DNA from: Larimichthys crocea
Taxonomy: Eukaryota; Chordata; Actinopteri; Sciaenidae
Assembly (NCBI RefSeq): GCF_000972845.2
Contig: NC_040015.1
Span: forward strand, 5,137,255-5,201,254
Length of the DNA: 64,000 nucleotides
Direction: 5' to 3'
The notes beneath the pieces are model-generated. The model made no database searches and was not told the origin of the DNA. It worked only from the letters and a program-made list of their open reading frames with translations. Below, in pieces: positions 22,390 to 32,922 of this stretch. The position numbers were made by a program, and so were the translations under genes. Each line of letters opens with the position of its first letter. Position 1 is the first letter of the stretch.

Positions 22390-23095
22390 GGATCTATACC
22401 TCTGCGCAGCAGAAAGCACTGTTTAAGGGTTGGCTGTGCTCATCTAAGGTTTATCCCTGGTGAGAGGACATTTTGAAGGTTTGTTTGCAGGCTGTAATTG
22501 TAATGCCCAGTTTTACTGCTTTGGAAGCTTTGTCTTACTTTGACCATTGCATCCTCAACCGGACGTATGTTAAGGATGAGAGTGCTCTTGGTCTCCCAAA
22601 GTGCAATTTCTTGACTTTGCACAGCGGAAGAGTCTTTGATGTGTTCTTTGTAAATGCATTCCACATGAGTTTGAAGGTGAGAGATTTAGATTAAAGAAGC
22701 TGACTTGGTCCAACACGGCCTTAAGTGCAATTGCTTTAAATGGAGAGGATTGACTGGTCGTTCTCGTTACCATCTAGACACATTTCTTTAGTTTTGGTTA
22801 TTTAACAGAAGATGACTGTCATCAAACCACTTTACATACAACATATTAGTGTACACTTTACTAACTGTACATCGGTAAGGAGTGCCATTAATGCCACGTT
22901 ATGGCTGCACACTCAACTAATGTGAGTTTTCTGCGCTGCACATAATTTCTTTTGTGTACTCTGAACATGAGTTGTGATAGAATGCAACCTTGGGGGACAA
23001 CAGTGTTAAAAACAAGACTGTCAAACATGAAATTATTCACCTTAGCTCTCTGAAGTTGGTTACATAGATTTTTTATCCAGCAAAATACAGCTCTT
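22390..23095 (-). mobile_element. Decayed Rex1/CR1-like LINE RT (copy B)
   Basis: Counterpart of 16330-17060. NTVVPQGCILSQLMFRVHKR is readable near 23000. Confidence 0.55.
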
Positions 23096-23097
23096 CC

Positions 23098-23100
<3 letters not shown>

Positions 23101-23176
<76 letters not shown>
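23101..23176. repeat. (GT)n microsatellite (copy B)
   Basis: GT run with one TT interruption, matching 17071-17143. Confidence 0.95.
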
Positions 23177-23178
<2 letters not shown>

Positions 23179-23842
23179 GATCTCACCCAGGTCATAGAAT
23201 CCATGAAGGTTATCATAGGCATCTTGACTTGCTATTAGCTTGAAGACGCTCACTTAGAGGCCTCACCAGACTGACTGCTGGGTAGGTTGGTGAGAGGCAT
23301 GTGAATCGTGGACAACAACCCGAGTGTCACAAGTAACAGTACACACATTCTTTACTCAATACAAGTATAGATACCTGTGTTTAAAAAGACTTTAGTAAAA
23401 GTTGAAGTATTGACTCAACTTTTTTACTCAATTAAAGTGAAAAGTACAGGCTCTAAACTGGTAACCTTGTGAGGACAAAACCACCATTTTAGGGAAAGCT
23501 TACAGGACCTACAGTCTGTCCAAGAAAATGAACTGAAATCATACAAAAAGCTACATTGGCCAGTCTTTCTCAACACATTCAAAAAAATAAACTGCTGTAC
23601 AAGAATGGGGATTGCGAACTCAATGTGCATGTGTTAAAAACTTGGTATGCAATAGTATTAGCCTACACAAATATTATCTGTCAAAGCAGACTTCAAAGCC
23701 TCGACAGTAACATTAAATGCATACCCTTGACTAACATCTATTTAACAGCAAGAGATCATGTGTAGGTCTTGACTGCATCTATGTGAGAACATCACATCAC
23801 TGTTGTGTGTGTGTTGGGGGAGAGGTAAACAAAACATAAACA

Positions 23843-23956
<114 letters not shown>

Positions 23957-24397
23957 GGCAATGGTGCTGCAGGCAGATGTTGGTTTGCAGGGTCAGGGAT
24001 GGACAGGACAACAATGCTGACATGATCTCTTTCAGCAGATAGTATGGACAGAGTCCAACCACTAGCAGGACAACAGGTCAACATCCGGGCTACAGAGCTG
24101 TTCTTTGGTTGTGATGTGACAGGTTCAGAGTTCAGCTGGTATATCGGCTGCTCTTGCTTCTATGCCGGCCGGCATTAGTGCGATCAGCTGTTCCCCGGAG
24201 TAAACAAAGGCAGCGTGTCCAGGTGGAAGCAGCATTTAAAAAGCAACATGAAGAAAAAACAAAAGCACGACAAAAGCACAAAAACTCTCTAAAAACAACC
24301 CTGCCAGAGAGGGGCAGGACTCCACAGAGCCACAGCGAGAAAACAAAAACGAACAAAGAGAAAAAGTCAAAAGGACCTCAGAGGCTGGAGGCGTAAC

Positions 24398-24867
24398 CAT
24401 AGACATATATACATGACGCCGCATTGAGCGGGTTGGTCGTTGGTTGCGATGGTAAAGGGTCCGCCATATTGGATCGGCGATCTGCCGGTAAACTAATACA
24501 AGTAAATGGACTGAACTTCATAAAGCGCCTTTCTACAAAGTTCTTTAAGTTAATGTCTCTTATACACCCATTCACACACACACTAATATATCTGGGAAAC
24601 AACAGGCACAAAAACAACGTATGTAACTTTTAAGTGATGATTATAAATGTTTACTCCTTATGTAAGCACCAAACCAACGTATGTATTTTTCTATGCTGAG
24701 TGTTTACAGCTACTAATGTGTGTAACACTTTTACTGTGATGATAAATATTGAAATATTTATATTTAACATTTAATCTGTGTCTATAATAACCAGATCCTG
24801 AAATGTAGTGTGACATGAGGCTTTTCTGAAAAAGAGCACTAACGTGTACATATATATATATTATATA

Positions 24868-24909
<42 letters not shown>

Positions 24910-25064
24910 CTATATATATATATTATATTACTCCAACACACACACACACACCACAACCACCACACATATATACTATAATATCTACACATATATACATATA
25001 TCCCATATGGCGGCGACGTCGACGTACGTTCAGCGTCAGTGCGGTCTATGTATATATGTCTATG
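24398..25064. mobile_element. MITE-like element, 17-bp perfect termini
   Basis: It begins catagacatatatacat and ends with the exact reverse complement (25048-25064). Flanks are ggcgtaac (24390-24397) and agcgtaac (25065-25072), a 7-8 bp target-site duplication. The interior is AT-rich with a TA array. It has no coding capacity. Confidence 0.7.
24849..24931. repeat. (TA)n-rich low-complexity tract
   Basis: TA-dominated, with several interruptions. Confidence 0.9.
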
Positions 25065-25308
25065 AGCGTAACAGGCAGCGTGCAGCTTTTGGCATGCTCA
25101 AAAAAAAAAAAAATCACAATCTAAACGCAAGAGTAACGACCCTGATTTGAACATGTAGGGAGTAGAAAGTACGGATACTTGCTAAAATGTAAGAAGTAAA
25201 AGTCAAAAGTTGGCACAAAAATAATAGTGAAGTAAAGTTACAGTAGATACTCGAAAATTCTACTTAAGTACAGTAACGAAGTATTTGTACTTGTACTTCC
25301 CATCTCTG

Positions 25309-25316
25309 GACACAAC
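25309..25316. repeat. hAT target-site duplication (right)
   Basis: gacacaac, identical to 17283-17290 and close to the noisy 23311-23318. Confidence 0.7.
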
Positions 25317-25499
25317 CCTCCATCCAGTACATTGTTGAGGTGCCCCCAACAGGTCTCTTCTTCTCTTCTTCTCCACTGTACACTTCATGTCGTATTAATG
25401 CATGTTACTAACTTCTACCCCAGAGTTTTTCTGCTTTCTTGTCTCACAGATTTCATGGATCATGGTTGTGTTTTGATCAGGGATCACGGTTGCACAAAT

Positions 25500-26825
25500 A
25501 CTATTGATAATGTATCATTCAGAATCGGTCGCGGCATAGACTAGGCAAATGCTAAAGGCACTGTCCATCCAGGAGGCGCACAAAAAAAAGTGTCAAAAAA
25601 AGTGTAACTTTCACTTTCCTTATACTAAAACTACTACTATTATTTCGAAATATGAAAAAAAAAATAACCTCACGTTAATTTAACTGCATAGCAAAGCATA
25701 ATAAATAATAATGCTTATATATAATAATTAATAAAAAATTAAATAATAATATAATCATAATAATAATCATCATCATCATTTCTGACGTGACCCCAGAAAG
25801 CGTTATTGACAATTATACTGTCAAAATGAACAAAACTCTCTGGTGTCCAGAGAAGGAAGAAAAGAAGAGGAGGAAAAACGTGACAAAGACAGAGGTACAG
25901 TAAAGATGATGTCATGAAATGATTTGTCTGTTGCTGAATGATAGTAACTTTTAGTCTAACACAGTTTGCTAATCAATAAATAAGGTTAGCTTGTTTTAAT
26001 GTTATGGAGGGGCTGACAGCTGTTAATAATAATGTAGGTAACTTTATTGACATGTGGTTATCGTTTGCTCTGCTTGTAATAATCAATCAAAATGCTGTTT
26101 ATTTTCCACCCCTTCATATATCAGAGCTGTAAGGCTAGTTGTTTGTTGTGTTACAGTTCATATTGTCTAAAGTGTGTTTATAGTGTTAAACTTTACATCA
26201 AGTGCACATCATTCACGTGAATACTTCATAACTTATCATTCCCATATGTTATATTATACTGCAGTTTACTGCTCCTTTGCATTCTGATAATCAGCAGTTC
26301 ACTGTGATGATAATAAGATAGAATCTAATATAATTTGCATATCAGGAATAATTGCATTGTATATTTTACATGCACAGTATAGTGAAAATCATGCATCTTT
26401 TAGGTTTTTCATTTTTATTATTTCATTTCATTTTATATCATTGGCTTCTTGGAATCATCTTTTTTATTATTAGACTGTAACATCTAATGGTGTCACGTAC
26501 TCCTCGTCTCTCTTCAGATGTGCTGTTCAGATATCTGAATCTCACCCTGCCAATCTTGGTCCATCTACAGTTACCTCCACTTCAGCAACATCAAGCGATC
26601 CTCCTGTCGCCTTTGTATTTTTGTTTTTATTTTTTTTGTAATTATAATTTAATATCTCCTTGTTTACTGTTTTGATTGGGCAACTTGTCTCCTACAAATA
26701 AAATAAAACGTTTCAGTTTCTTGTATGAGAACATGTAAATCGGCAGTGGAATTTACTGTGATGGAGTAAGGGGGGGCCCCACCTAAAATCTTGTCTAGGG
26801 CGCCAAATTGGTTAGGGCTGAGACT
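25500..26825 (+). mobile_element. hAT-like transposon remnant
   Basis: Near 25825-25898 the sequence reads LSGVQRRKKR, then after a one-base shift EEEKRDKDRG. This is the basic/acidic opening exon of a ZMYM1/TTF-zinc-finger-like hAT transposase family in fish. The segment cctaaaatcttgtctagggc near 26780-26800 resembles the far end of such elements. The rest of the transposase is missing. Boundaries are approximate. Confidence 0.45.
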
Positions 26826-28268
26826 GTCGTCTTATTAGTATATTTGTGATATTTATATTTTTATTATTATAGCTGTTATCATTACTCTTATTGTTGCTGT
26901 GCATCTTTATCTCTGCCTCTTAAAGGACGTTGTTCCTTGCCACTGCCAGTGCTTTCTCGTGGTGGGAATTGTTAAGTCTGTAAATAATATTACTGAGAGT
27001 ATGGTCTAAATGTTATCTATATGAAAATGATAACTTCTGTTATAACTTTGGTTCTAACTGAATCATTAGTCTACGTGGGGATAGTTTTGGTTTGTACAGG
27101 ATAGTTTTACATTTTCTCCTTGGCAGTAGACGGATTACATTCCAATGAGACCTAGTGGTGGTTGATATCTTGTGAACTTTGAGGTATATTGTATTTGTCT
27201 CATATTCTGTTCTGCCTGGTTGGATAGGACAAATTTTGTTCTGGGCAGCAGGGGTTATATATCACAGTTGTTGAAGTCGTCTAGTAAAAATACAGGCTGG
27301 TCTGCTGATCTAATAAGTGCTTGGTTGTAACTGTCAGTGATGCATTCTGCTCCAAGCAAAAAAAGCTCTGGGACTAAAACAACAGTAATGTGGACAATTC
27401 ATGTAGGAGATAATGTGGTCTAAAAGACATCATCATTAGCTCAGCTTAGTGCTGACAGTTACATATGGTGAAATTAGTTGCCCACCTGTTTACAGCCATA
27501 CAAAGCCTCCACTAATCTTCCTCCATGTTTTCACTGGGTCTCTGTCAGCTCTTGTGATTATCAAGCCTTCAGGTTAATATCCACCTTCTCTGTTAACTGT
27601 TAAATGTCTGTGTGTGTGTGTCTGTGCCAGCTAATTCACTAACGAGCAGACGTTTATGAATTTAAAACATTTAAATAGTTATTGTGAATCTTTGACATTC
27701 ATTATATGATGATGTGTGAGTGTTAGCTCTTTGCTTTTTCATGTGAAATATTGGATCTTTCCAACACGTTCTCGCTTCAGATACTGCTGCCTGACCAGAG
27801 CTTCTAGACTGTAGGTACTACTTTGATGTCTCTAATGGCTCCACGGTCAAGCAAGAATAAATATACAATTTTGCATGATCACACTTTGGTTTGGTTTAGA
27901 AAAAGATTGTAAGTTTAGTTCTGTAGCCTATCTAACCTAAAAGAAGTCTTTGGGTTCATACAGGCCATGGACAGCTTGGTGAATGTCCTGTGCTTGTTTG
28001 AGCCATCAATCCACCCGACCTCCTCCATGTCCAACTTTCTTGCTCTTTATACTATGTCACTTTACTTTGATGAAGCATGAAAGCTACATTGGTGTGTATT
28101 TAGTGCCACAGATGAGTTTGGAGTGAGAACAGGTTCATACGTGATGAAACACTGTGAAAAAGAGGAATCAGAATCATAAACTTTGATGGTGGATCACATT
28201 TAGACACTGCATCATTTTAAATGATGGATAATACATTATTATGCTGTATACAGTTTGTCCTTCATTCC
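26826..28268. other. No gene seen
   Basis: Unique-looking AT-rich sequence without recognisable features. Confidence 0.5.
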
Positions 28269-28270
28269 TA

Positions 28271-29189
28271 TGAGGGGCCGTCAGGGACATTATTCAGAAA
28301 TACCTCTCTCACACACTACTGAAATATTACGCTCTTACACACACTAGTGAAACGCTCTCACACACTCTACTGAGACACTCTCACACACACTACTGAAATA
28401 TTACGCTCTTACACACACTAGTGAAACGCTCTCACACACTCTACTGAGACACTCCTCACACACACTACTGAAATATACGCTCTTACACACACTAGTGAAA
28501 TGCTCTCACACACTCTAGTGAAACACTCTCACACACACTAGTGAAATGCTCTCACACACTCTACTGAGACACTCTCACACACACTACTGAAATGCCTTCC
28601 GGTTACAGTGAAATGCCTTCCGGTTACAGTGAAATGCCTTCCGGTTACACTGAAATCTCAATAGAGTGTGTGAGAGCGTTTCACTAGTGGTGTGGAGAGT
28701 GTTTCACTAGAGTGTGTGAGAGCGTTTCACTAGTGTGTGTAAGAGCGTAATATTTCAGTAGTGTGTGTGAGAGTGTCTCAGTAGAGTGTGTGAGAGCATT
28801 TCACTAGTGTGTGTGAGAATGTTTCACTAGAGTGTGTGAGAGCATTTCACTAGTGTGTGTGAGAGTGTTTCACTAGAGTGTGTGAGAGCGTTTCACTAGT
28901 GTGTGTAAGAGCGTAATATTTCAGTAGTGTGTGTGAGAGTGTCTCAGTAGAGTGTGTGAGAGCATTTCACTAGTGTGTGTGAGAGTGTTTCACTAGAGTG
29001 TGTGAGAGCGTTTCACTAGTGTGTGTAAGAGCGTAATATTTCAGTAGTGTGTGTGAGAGTGTCTCAGTAGAGTGTGTGAGAGCGTTTCACTAGTGTGTGT
29101 AAGAGCGTTTCACTAGTGTGTGTAAGAGCGTAATATTTCAGTAGTGTGTGTGAGAGGTATTTCTGAATAATGTCCCTGACGGCCCCTCA
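28271..29189. mobile_element. Fold-back element with repeat-filled arms
   Basis: A 919-bp inverted repeat. The ends, starting TGAGGGGCCGTCAGGGACAT, are mirror images for about 90 bases with one small difference, and TA flanks both sides (28269-28270, 29190-29191). The arms consist of tandem variants of short words such as ctctcacacactctactgag, cactagtgaaacgctct and actactgaaatattacg on the left, and their reverse complements on the right. The centre (28588-28650) is three 21-bp copies of a unit containing gaaatgccttccggttac. There is no coding sequence. The TA duplication fits a Tc1/mariner-type MITE, but the family is not recognised. Confidence 0.8.
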
Positions 29190-29404
29190 TACATTGCTGC
29201 ATGAGACCTCTACATTAACAAGACATTTTCAGTTCTGCAGTGAAATCAAGCAACCTTTCAGAATGTGTGGAAAAAGGCCCCAAAGTTGGAATTTATTATG
29301 TTTATTGTGTGATGTTTCATAGATGTAGTGTTGGTCAGCTCATATAGGAACCCCCCCACCCCTAGCTGGTTATGTTATGTTATGTTATGGTTATGTTATA
29401 TTAA

Positions 29405-30320
29405 GGGCATGTTCCACCATGTTCCACAGCCAGCCAGATGAAGATGTGAGGATGGCAGTTGAGAGGTGTTTTTATGTGGACAATTGCCTCCGGAGCGGCC
29501 CACCATCGCCAAGGCAAGGCACCTGGTTGACAAGTTACAGACCCTCTGCTGGGTTCAAGCAACGAACCAGAGGTCATAGGTCACTTACCTTAAGAGAGCT
29601 GTTCTGCTAGCGTGGAGGTATGGCTAGCTCAGAACAAGACAGACACTCCAGAGTCCACGCTAGGGCTGAGCTGGCTCTTCCACACTGACGTCCTCAGCTA
29701 TAAGCACCGCCAAGTGGATTATAGTGTCCCCACAATGCGCAACATATACAATCTTCTTGCAAGTCAGTATGACCCTTTGGGGTTCATCCTGCCCTACACC
29801 ACCCAGGCTAAGGTACTGGTCTGGCATCTTTGGAACAAGCACCAGGGCTGGGACGACCCACTACTGCCCCAGGAGCTTCTACAGCATTGGCAGGCTTGGG
29901 AGGATGAGTTGGGCGTCCTACCACCTACCACCCTGCCCCGACCATACTCACCTAAGGACGTTGACCTCTGCAGTCTTCACAGAGAGATACACATATTTTG
30001 CAACGCCTCTGAAGAAGAGTATGGCTCGGTCGTGTAACTCCGGTCCACTGACATGGTGGAGTACATCTCTCCTTCCTGATGGCTCGCTCCAGAGTCACTC
30101 CCAAGCTCCATGCCCAGATTAGAACTTTGTGCTGCCCTTACCAGGGCACAGCTCGCACAGGTTCTAAGAAGAGAACTCATGCTCAACATCAACCAGATGA
30201 TCCTGTGGTCTGACTCGACGACCATGCTGACATGGTTGAAATTGGAATCCTGCCGATTTAAGGTCTTTGTCAGCACCTGTGTGGCCGAGATTCAGGAGTT
30301 GACCGACGGGTATGTTTGGA
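29405..30320 (+). mobile_element. BEL/Pao LTR retrotransposon pol fragment
   Basis: Three open stretches cover the RT catalytic region through RNase H. CFYVDNCL (about 29470-29490) stands where the family has YVDD. LASQYDPLGFILPYTTQAKV (about 29753-29812) and the WNKHQGWDDPLLP region are typical of the BEL/Pao RT-RNase H connection. IFCNASEEEYGSV occupies the first RNase H acidic site, and LELCAALTRAQLAQVL and ILWSDSTTMLTWLK follow. Acidic residues in both catalytic boxes are replaced by Asn, and stops and frameshifts separate the pieces. No LTRs are visible. Confidence 0.85.
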
Positions 30321-31710
30321 GATATGTTCTGATATGATATGCTCTGATTGAGTGTACGTCACGTGTTGTGTTTATGGTTGTCGCTCCGACTTGTTAGTGT
30401 AATGTTTACAGTGAGCATTACGTAAATGTTACCATGTGATGTTGTTTATATGTGTGTTAATATGCTAGTAAGTCAGGTGAAGAGGCTTCAGGGCTGTAAT
30501 AGTGGAAATTAGAGGCAAATGGAGATGTAGTCATTTCAGTACTCCTTTATTATGTTTATTAGAGATTAAAAGCTTTATTCTTTATTAATTTGTGTATTTG
30601 TTATTATTCTTTTGATATAGACAACCACATGACCTCATTGCCTGCAAGACAGAGCAATAAAACACCTGAACTATCCATCACCTGCCTCTTCATGTCTTCA
30701 TGTCAGATTGTTGTGTCTTATGCAGAGAACCGCGTTCAGTTGCAAAATGTGTGTAAAGCAGAAAATGTGTTTAAAGTTTTGGAGATTTGAGATGAGGTTT
30801 TGCTCCCTGTGTGTCAGTTTAAATATTTGTGCTATCCATGTCATTTCAATGTGTTAGCAACTGGAAAAAACTGTAATTGGCTTCAAGTTGGTGTTCTGGC
30901 CAGCACCTCAGTGTGAACTTTGTGATAACCCCTGAACTAACGCTAGATATAGTATATTCCCAGTGTCTTCACTACAGAATGAGTGAACCATTTAGTGGAT
31001 GGACCCTTCCTCTAGTTGTTTGACAGAGCTTTTAATATCTGTTTTCATATTTGTACTGTGGGTCATGGAGGTCAAAGCAACTGTGACAGGTACAATAGCA
31101 CAGATGAAGTGAGTGTGTGGGACTGGGGATGTGCTTGGTTTGGCTCTGTTGTTACACTACATGAAATGAAATCACAGTGTTAAAAAAAAAAAAAAAAAAA
31201 CAGAACAGTTAAAGGAGAAATTGACTTTTTTAGACTCACAAAGATGTGAGTTGAAGGGACTCTAATCAGATGTATTTTACTGTCAACACATCCCAGATTC
31301 ACACCAACGCCAATGACTCACACGGACACAAAGGGCTCCTAGACATGCAAATGTGGAGATATGGTGATATAAGAGAGCTTACTGGTCATATCCTGTCCAC
31401 ACGTCTCTCTTAATTGGTTATCTGCCCACACAACACTCAAGGATATTGAAAAGAATGTGCAAAAATGTGGCTACTCTTTGTGACATATACCAACAAGTAC
31501 TGCATATCAAAGCCTGATGTCACTTCCTCCTTCTCTGTGCCACTGAGCTCCACACATATCAGTGAGTCACACTGTTGCACTGTGACATGTTCCTTCATTA
31601 CCATGGACACACACTGTAGTTTATTTTGACTCAGTCCCACACACACCATAACTTCTGTCTTACATACTCACTTGCGTTCAAGTTCTTTAATATATATATA
31701 TATATATAAT

Positions 31711-31757
<47 letters not shown>

Positions 31758-32490
31758 TAATATATGTCTTTAACTATTTAGAAAAGGGCTTTTAGATATA
31801 TGTATTATCATTCTTATTATTATTAATATTGAGTATATGATAACTAAAGGATTATTAAATACACACCTTATTTTTCCTGAAGTCCTGGTTCAAAAACCTG
31901 ACGTTTAGAAGCTTAAATTATTGATGGCATATAAATGAAACCTTAAACCTCCTGAAATTGATGTGACATGGATCATCTCGAGAGACTGTTGAAGCTGATG
32001 GAACTAAAGAAACACACACTTCACTCAGCGCAACAGCCAAGTTTCATTTTTGTCATCAAAATACTGATTAAGTTGATGAATAATTAACATTAATCACCCG
32101 CTGGCAACGCTTGTCATTTTAACCAGGAATGTGGCTCACGGCTGAGAGAGTGACAGAGGGGGAGTCAAAATACTGACAGCAGAATAACACATGATAAAAT
32201 GTAGAATAAGGCCAGTGTTAGCCTCCACACATGACTATTAAGAAGGAGTAAAAGTCATGCAGAGGATATTTCATAGATCTTTTTTTTTATTATTATTTCA
32301 TTGACTTCTGAGGCGCTGGGAATCAAACCATGCTTGCTCCGGCCTTGCACTAAGTGGAGAAGGGGGGTTCGTTTAAACTGATCCAGCGTGTCTCTGAGTT
32401 GAGTGAAACAGATTCCTATGATGAGGTTTTTATTTACAAGCGGGAGGAATAATCTGCCTCTCTTGTTGTGTCATGCCAGGCTGCAAATAA
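30321..32490. other. Upstream flank of gabrr2
   Basis: No coding region seen. It holds an A-run at about 31182-31200 and a TA array at 31691-31764. Promoter elements for gabrr2 presumably lie toward the right end, but I cannot point to a TATA box or initiator with confidence. Confidence 0.4.
31691..31764. repeat. (TA)n microsatellite
   Basis: TA array with short interruptions. Confidence 0.95.
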
Positions 32491-32492
32491 TC

Positions 32493-32494
<2 letters not shown>

Positions 32495-32538
<44 letters not shown>

Positions 32539-32593
32539 TCTCCCCCTCTCAGCACAGATGTTCTCTCTCTCTCTCTCTCCCTCTCTCTCTCCC
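32495..32593. repeat. (GT)n and (TC)n tracts before gabrr2
   Basis: GT run at 32495-32535 and TC run at 32561-32593. They lie about 210-310 bases upstream of the start codon, in the likely promoter or 5' UTR. Confidence 0.95.
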
Positions 32594-32682
32594 TCGTGAG
32601 GATAAGTGCGGACAGTGTACAGGATCGCACACACGCGCACACGTTCCCTCTCCTGCTGCCTCGCGCGGGAGAGTGTGTTGCC

Positions 32683-32712
32683 ATGACCAAGGACGCATCC
32701 ATCCTCTGCTGA
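32683..32712 (+). promoter_or_regulatory. Upstream ORF 1 of gabrr2 (9 codons)
   Basis: ATG with the reading MTKDASILC and a TGA. It lies 89 bases before the main start and does not overlap it. Relevant only if transcription starts upstream of it, which is not shown. Confidence 0.4.
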
Positions 32713-32717
32713 GAACC

Positions 32718-32813
32718 ATGCGCTGCCGGCTGAACCCTGCTGGAATGAACCGACTGAAGGGGACTTTCAAGGGACTCACCTGTGGATTTGCGCCGTCAAG
32801 ATGCCTTATATGA
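32718..32813 (+). promoter_or_regulatory. Upstream ORF 2, overlaps gabrr2 start
   Basis: ATG at 32718 in context accATGc opens a 31-codon frame (MRCRLNPAGMNRLKG...) ending at TGA 32811-32813, thirteen bases past the gabrr2 ATG at 32801 and in a different frame. Such an overlapping ORF would be expected to lower initiation at the main start if it is included in the mRNA. Confidence 0.4.
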
Positions 32814-32922
32814 CGAAACCTCTGATTTTACTCCTATGTCTGGTCGTTACCGGCGAATGCCGTAGGCACGGGCACCGGGTGCGGAGATGGACCGGTACCG
32901 TGGAGACCCAGAAGCACGGCAC
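32801..32922 (+). CDS. gabrr2: GABA-A receptor rho-2 subunit, exon 1
   Basis: This exon opens the only host gene recognised here, a pentameric ligand-gated chloride channel subunit of the plasma membrane, gated by GABA (rho or 'GABA-C' type, known chiefly from retina). ATG at 32801 (context aagATGc) gives MPYMTKPLILLLCLVVTGEC, a signal peptide with a Leu/Val-rich core. A basic linker (RRHGHRVRRWTGTVETQKHG) follows, residues 21-40. The MPY...LLCLVV opening and RRWTGTVE resemble rho-2 more than rho-1. The exon ends AC|GTAAGT at 32922, phase 2. The teleost a/b paralogue cannot be decided from this. The later exons settle the family. Confidence 0.9.

Larger units (their letters stand above)
19107..23812. 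repeat. Duplicated block, copy B (error-rich)
   Basis: Direct repeat of 13026-17795. After the first roughly 690 bases it accumulates frequent one-base deletions and insertions relative to copy A (for example caaaagcg becomes caaagcg, and agaagagctg becomes agagagctg). Such an indel-dominated pattern is typical of unpolished long-read sequence rather than of evolutionary divergence. Confidence 0.85.
24120..25105 (-). mobile_element. Rex1-like LINE 5' region fragment, interrupted
   Basis: Read on the minus strand, the pieces match the start of the LINE at 40255-40520 in the same order: gctgcacgctgcctgtt, then ttttctctttg, then tttaaatgctgcttccacct, then ctgctcttgcttctatgcc. The fragment is split by the small element at 24398-25064. 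Confidence 0.6.

Noticed and set aside
28271..29189. CRISPR-like array
   Set aside because: The repeats have no unique spacers, are inverted about a centre, and the genome is a vertebrate.
32403..32813. 136-codon open frame upstream of gabrr2
   Set aside because: It runs through the GT and TC tracts as Val-Cys and Ser-Leu repeats. Only its last part, from the ATG at 32718, is meaningful, as an upstream ORF.
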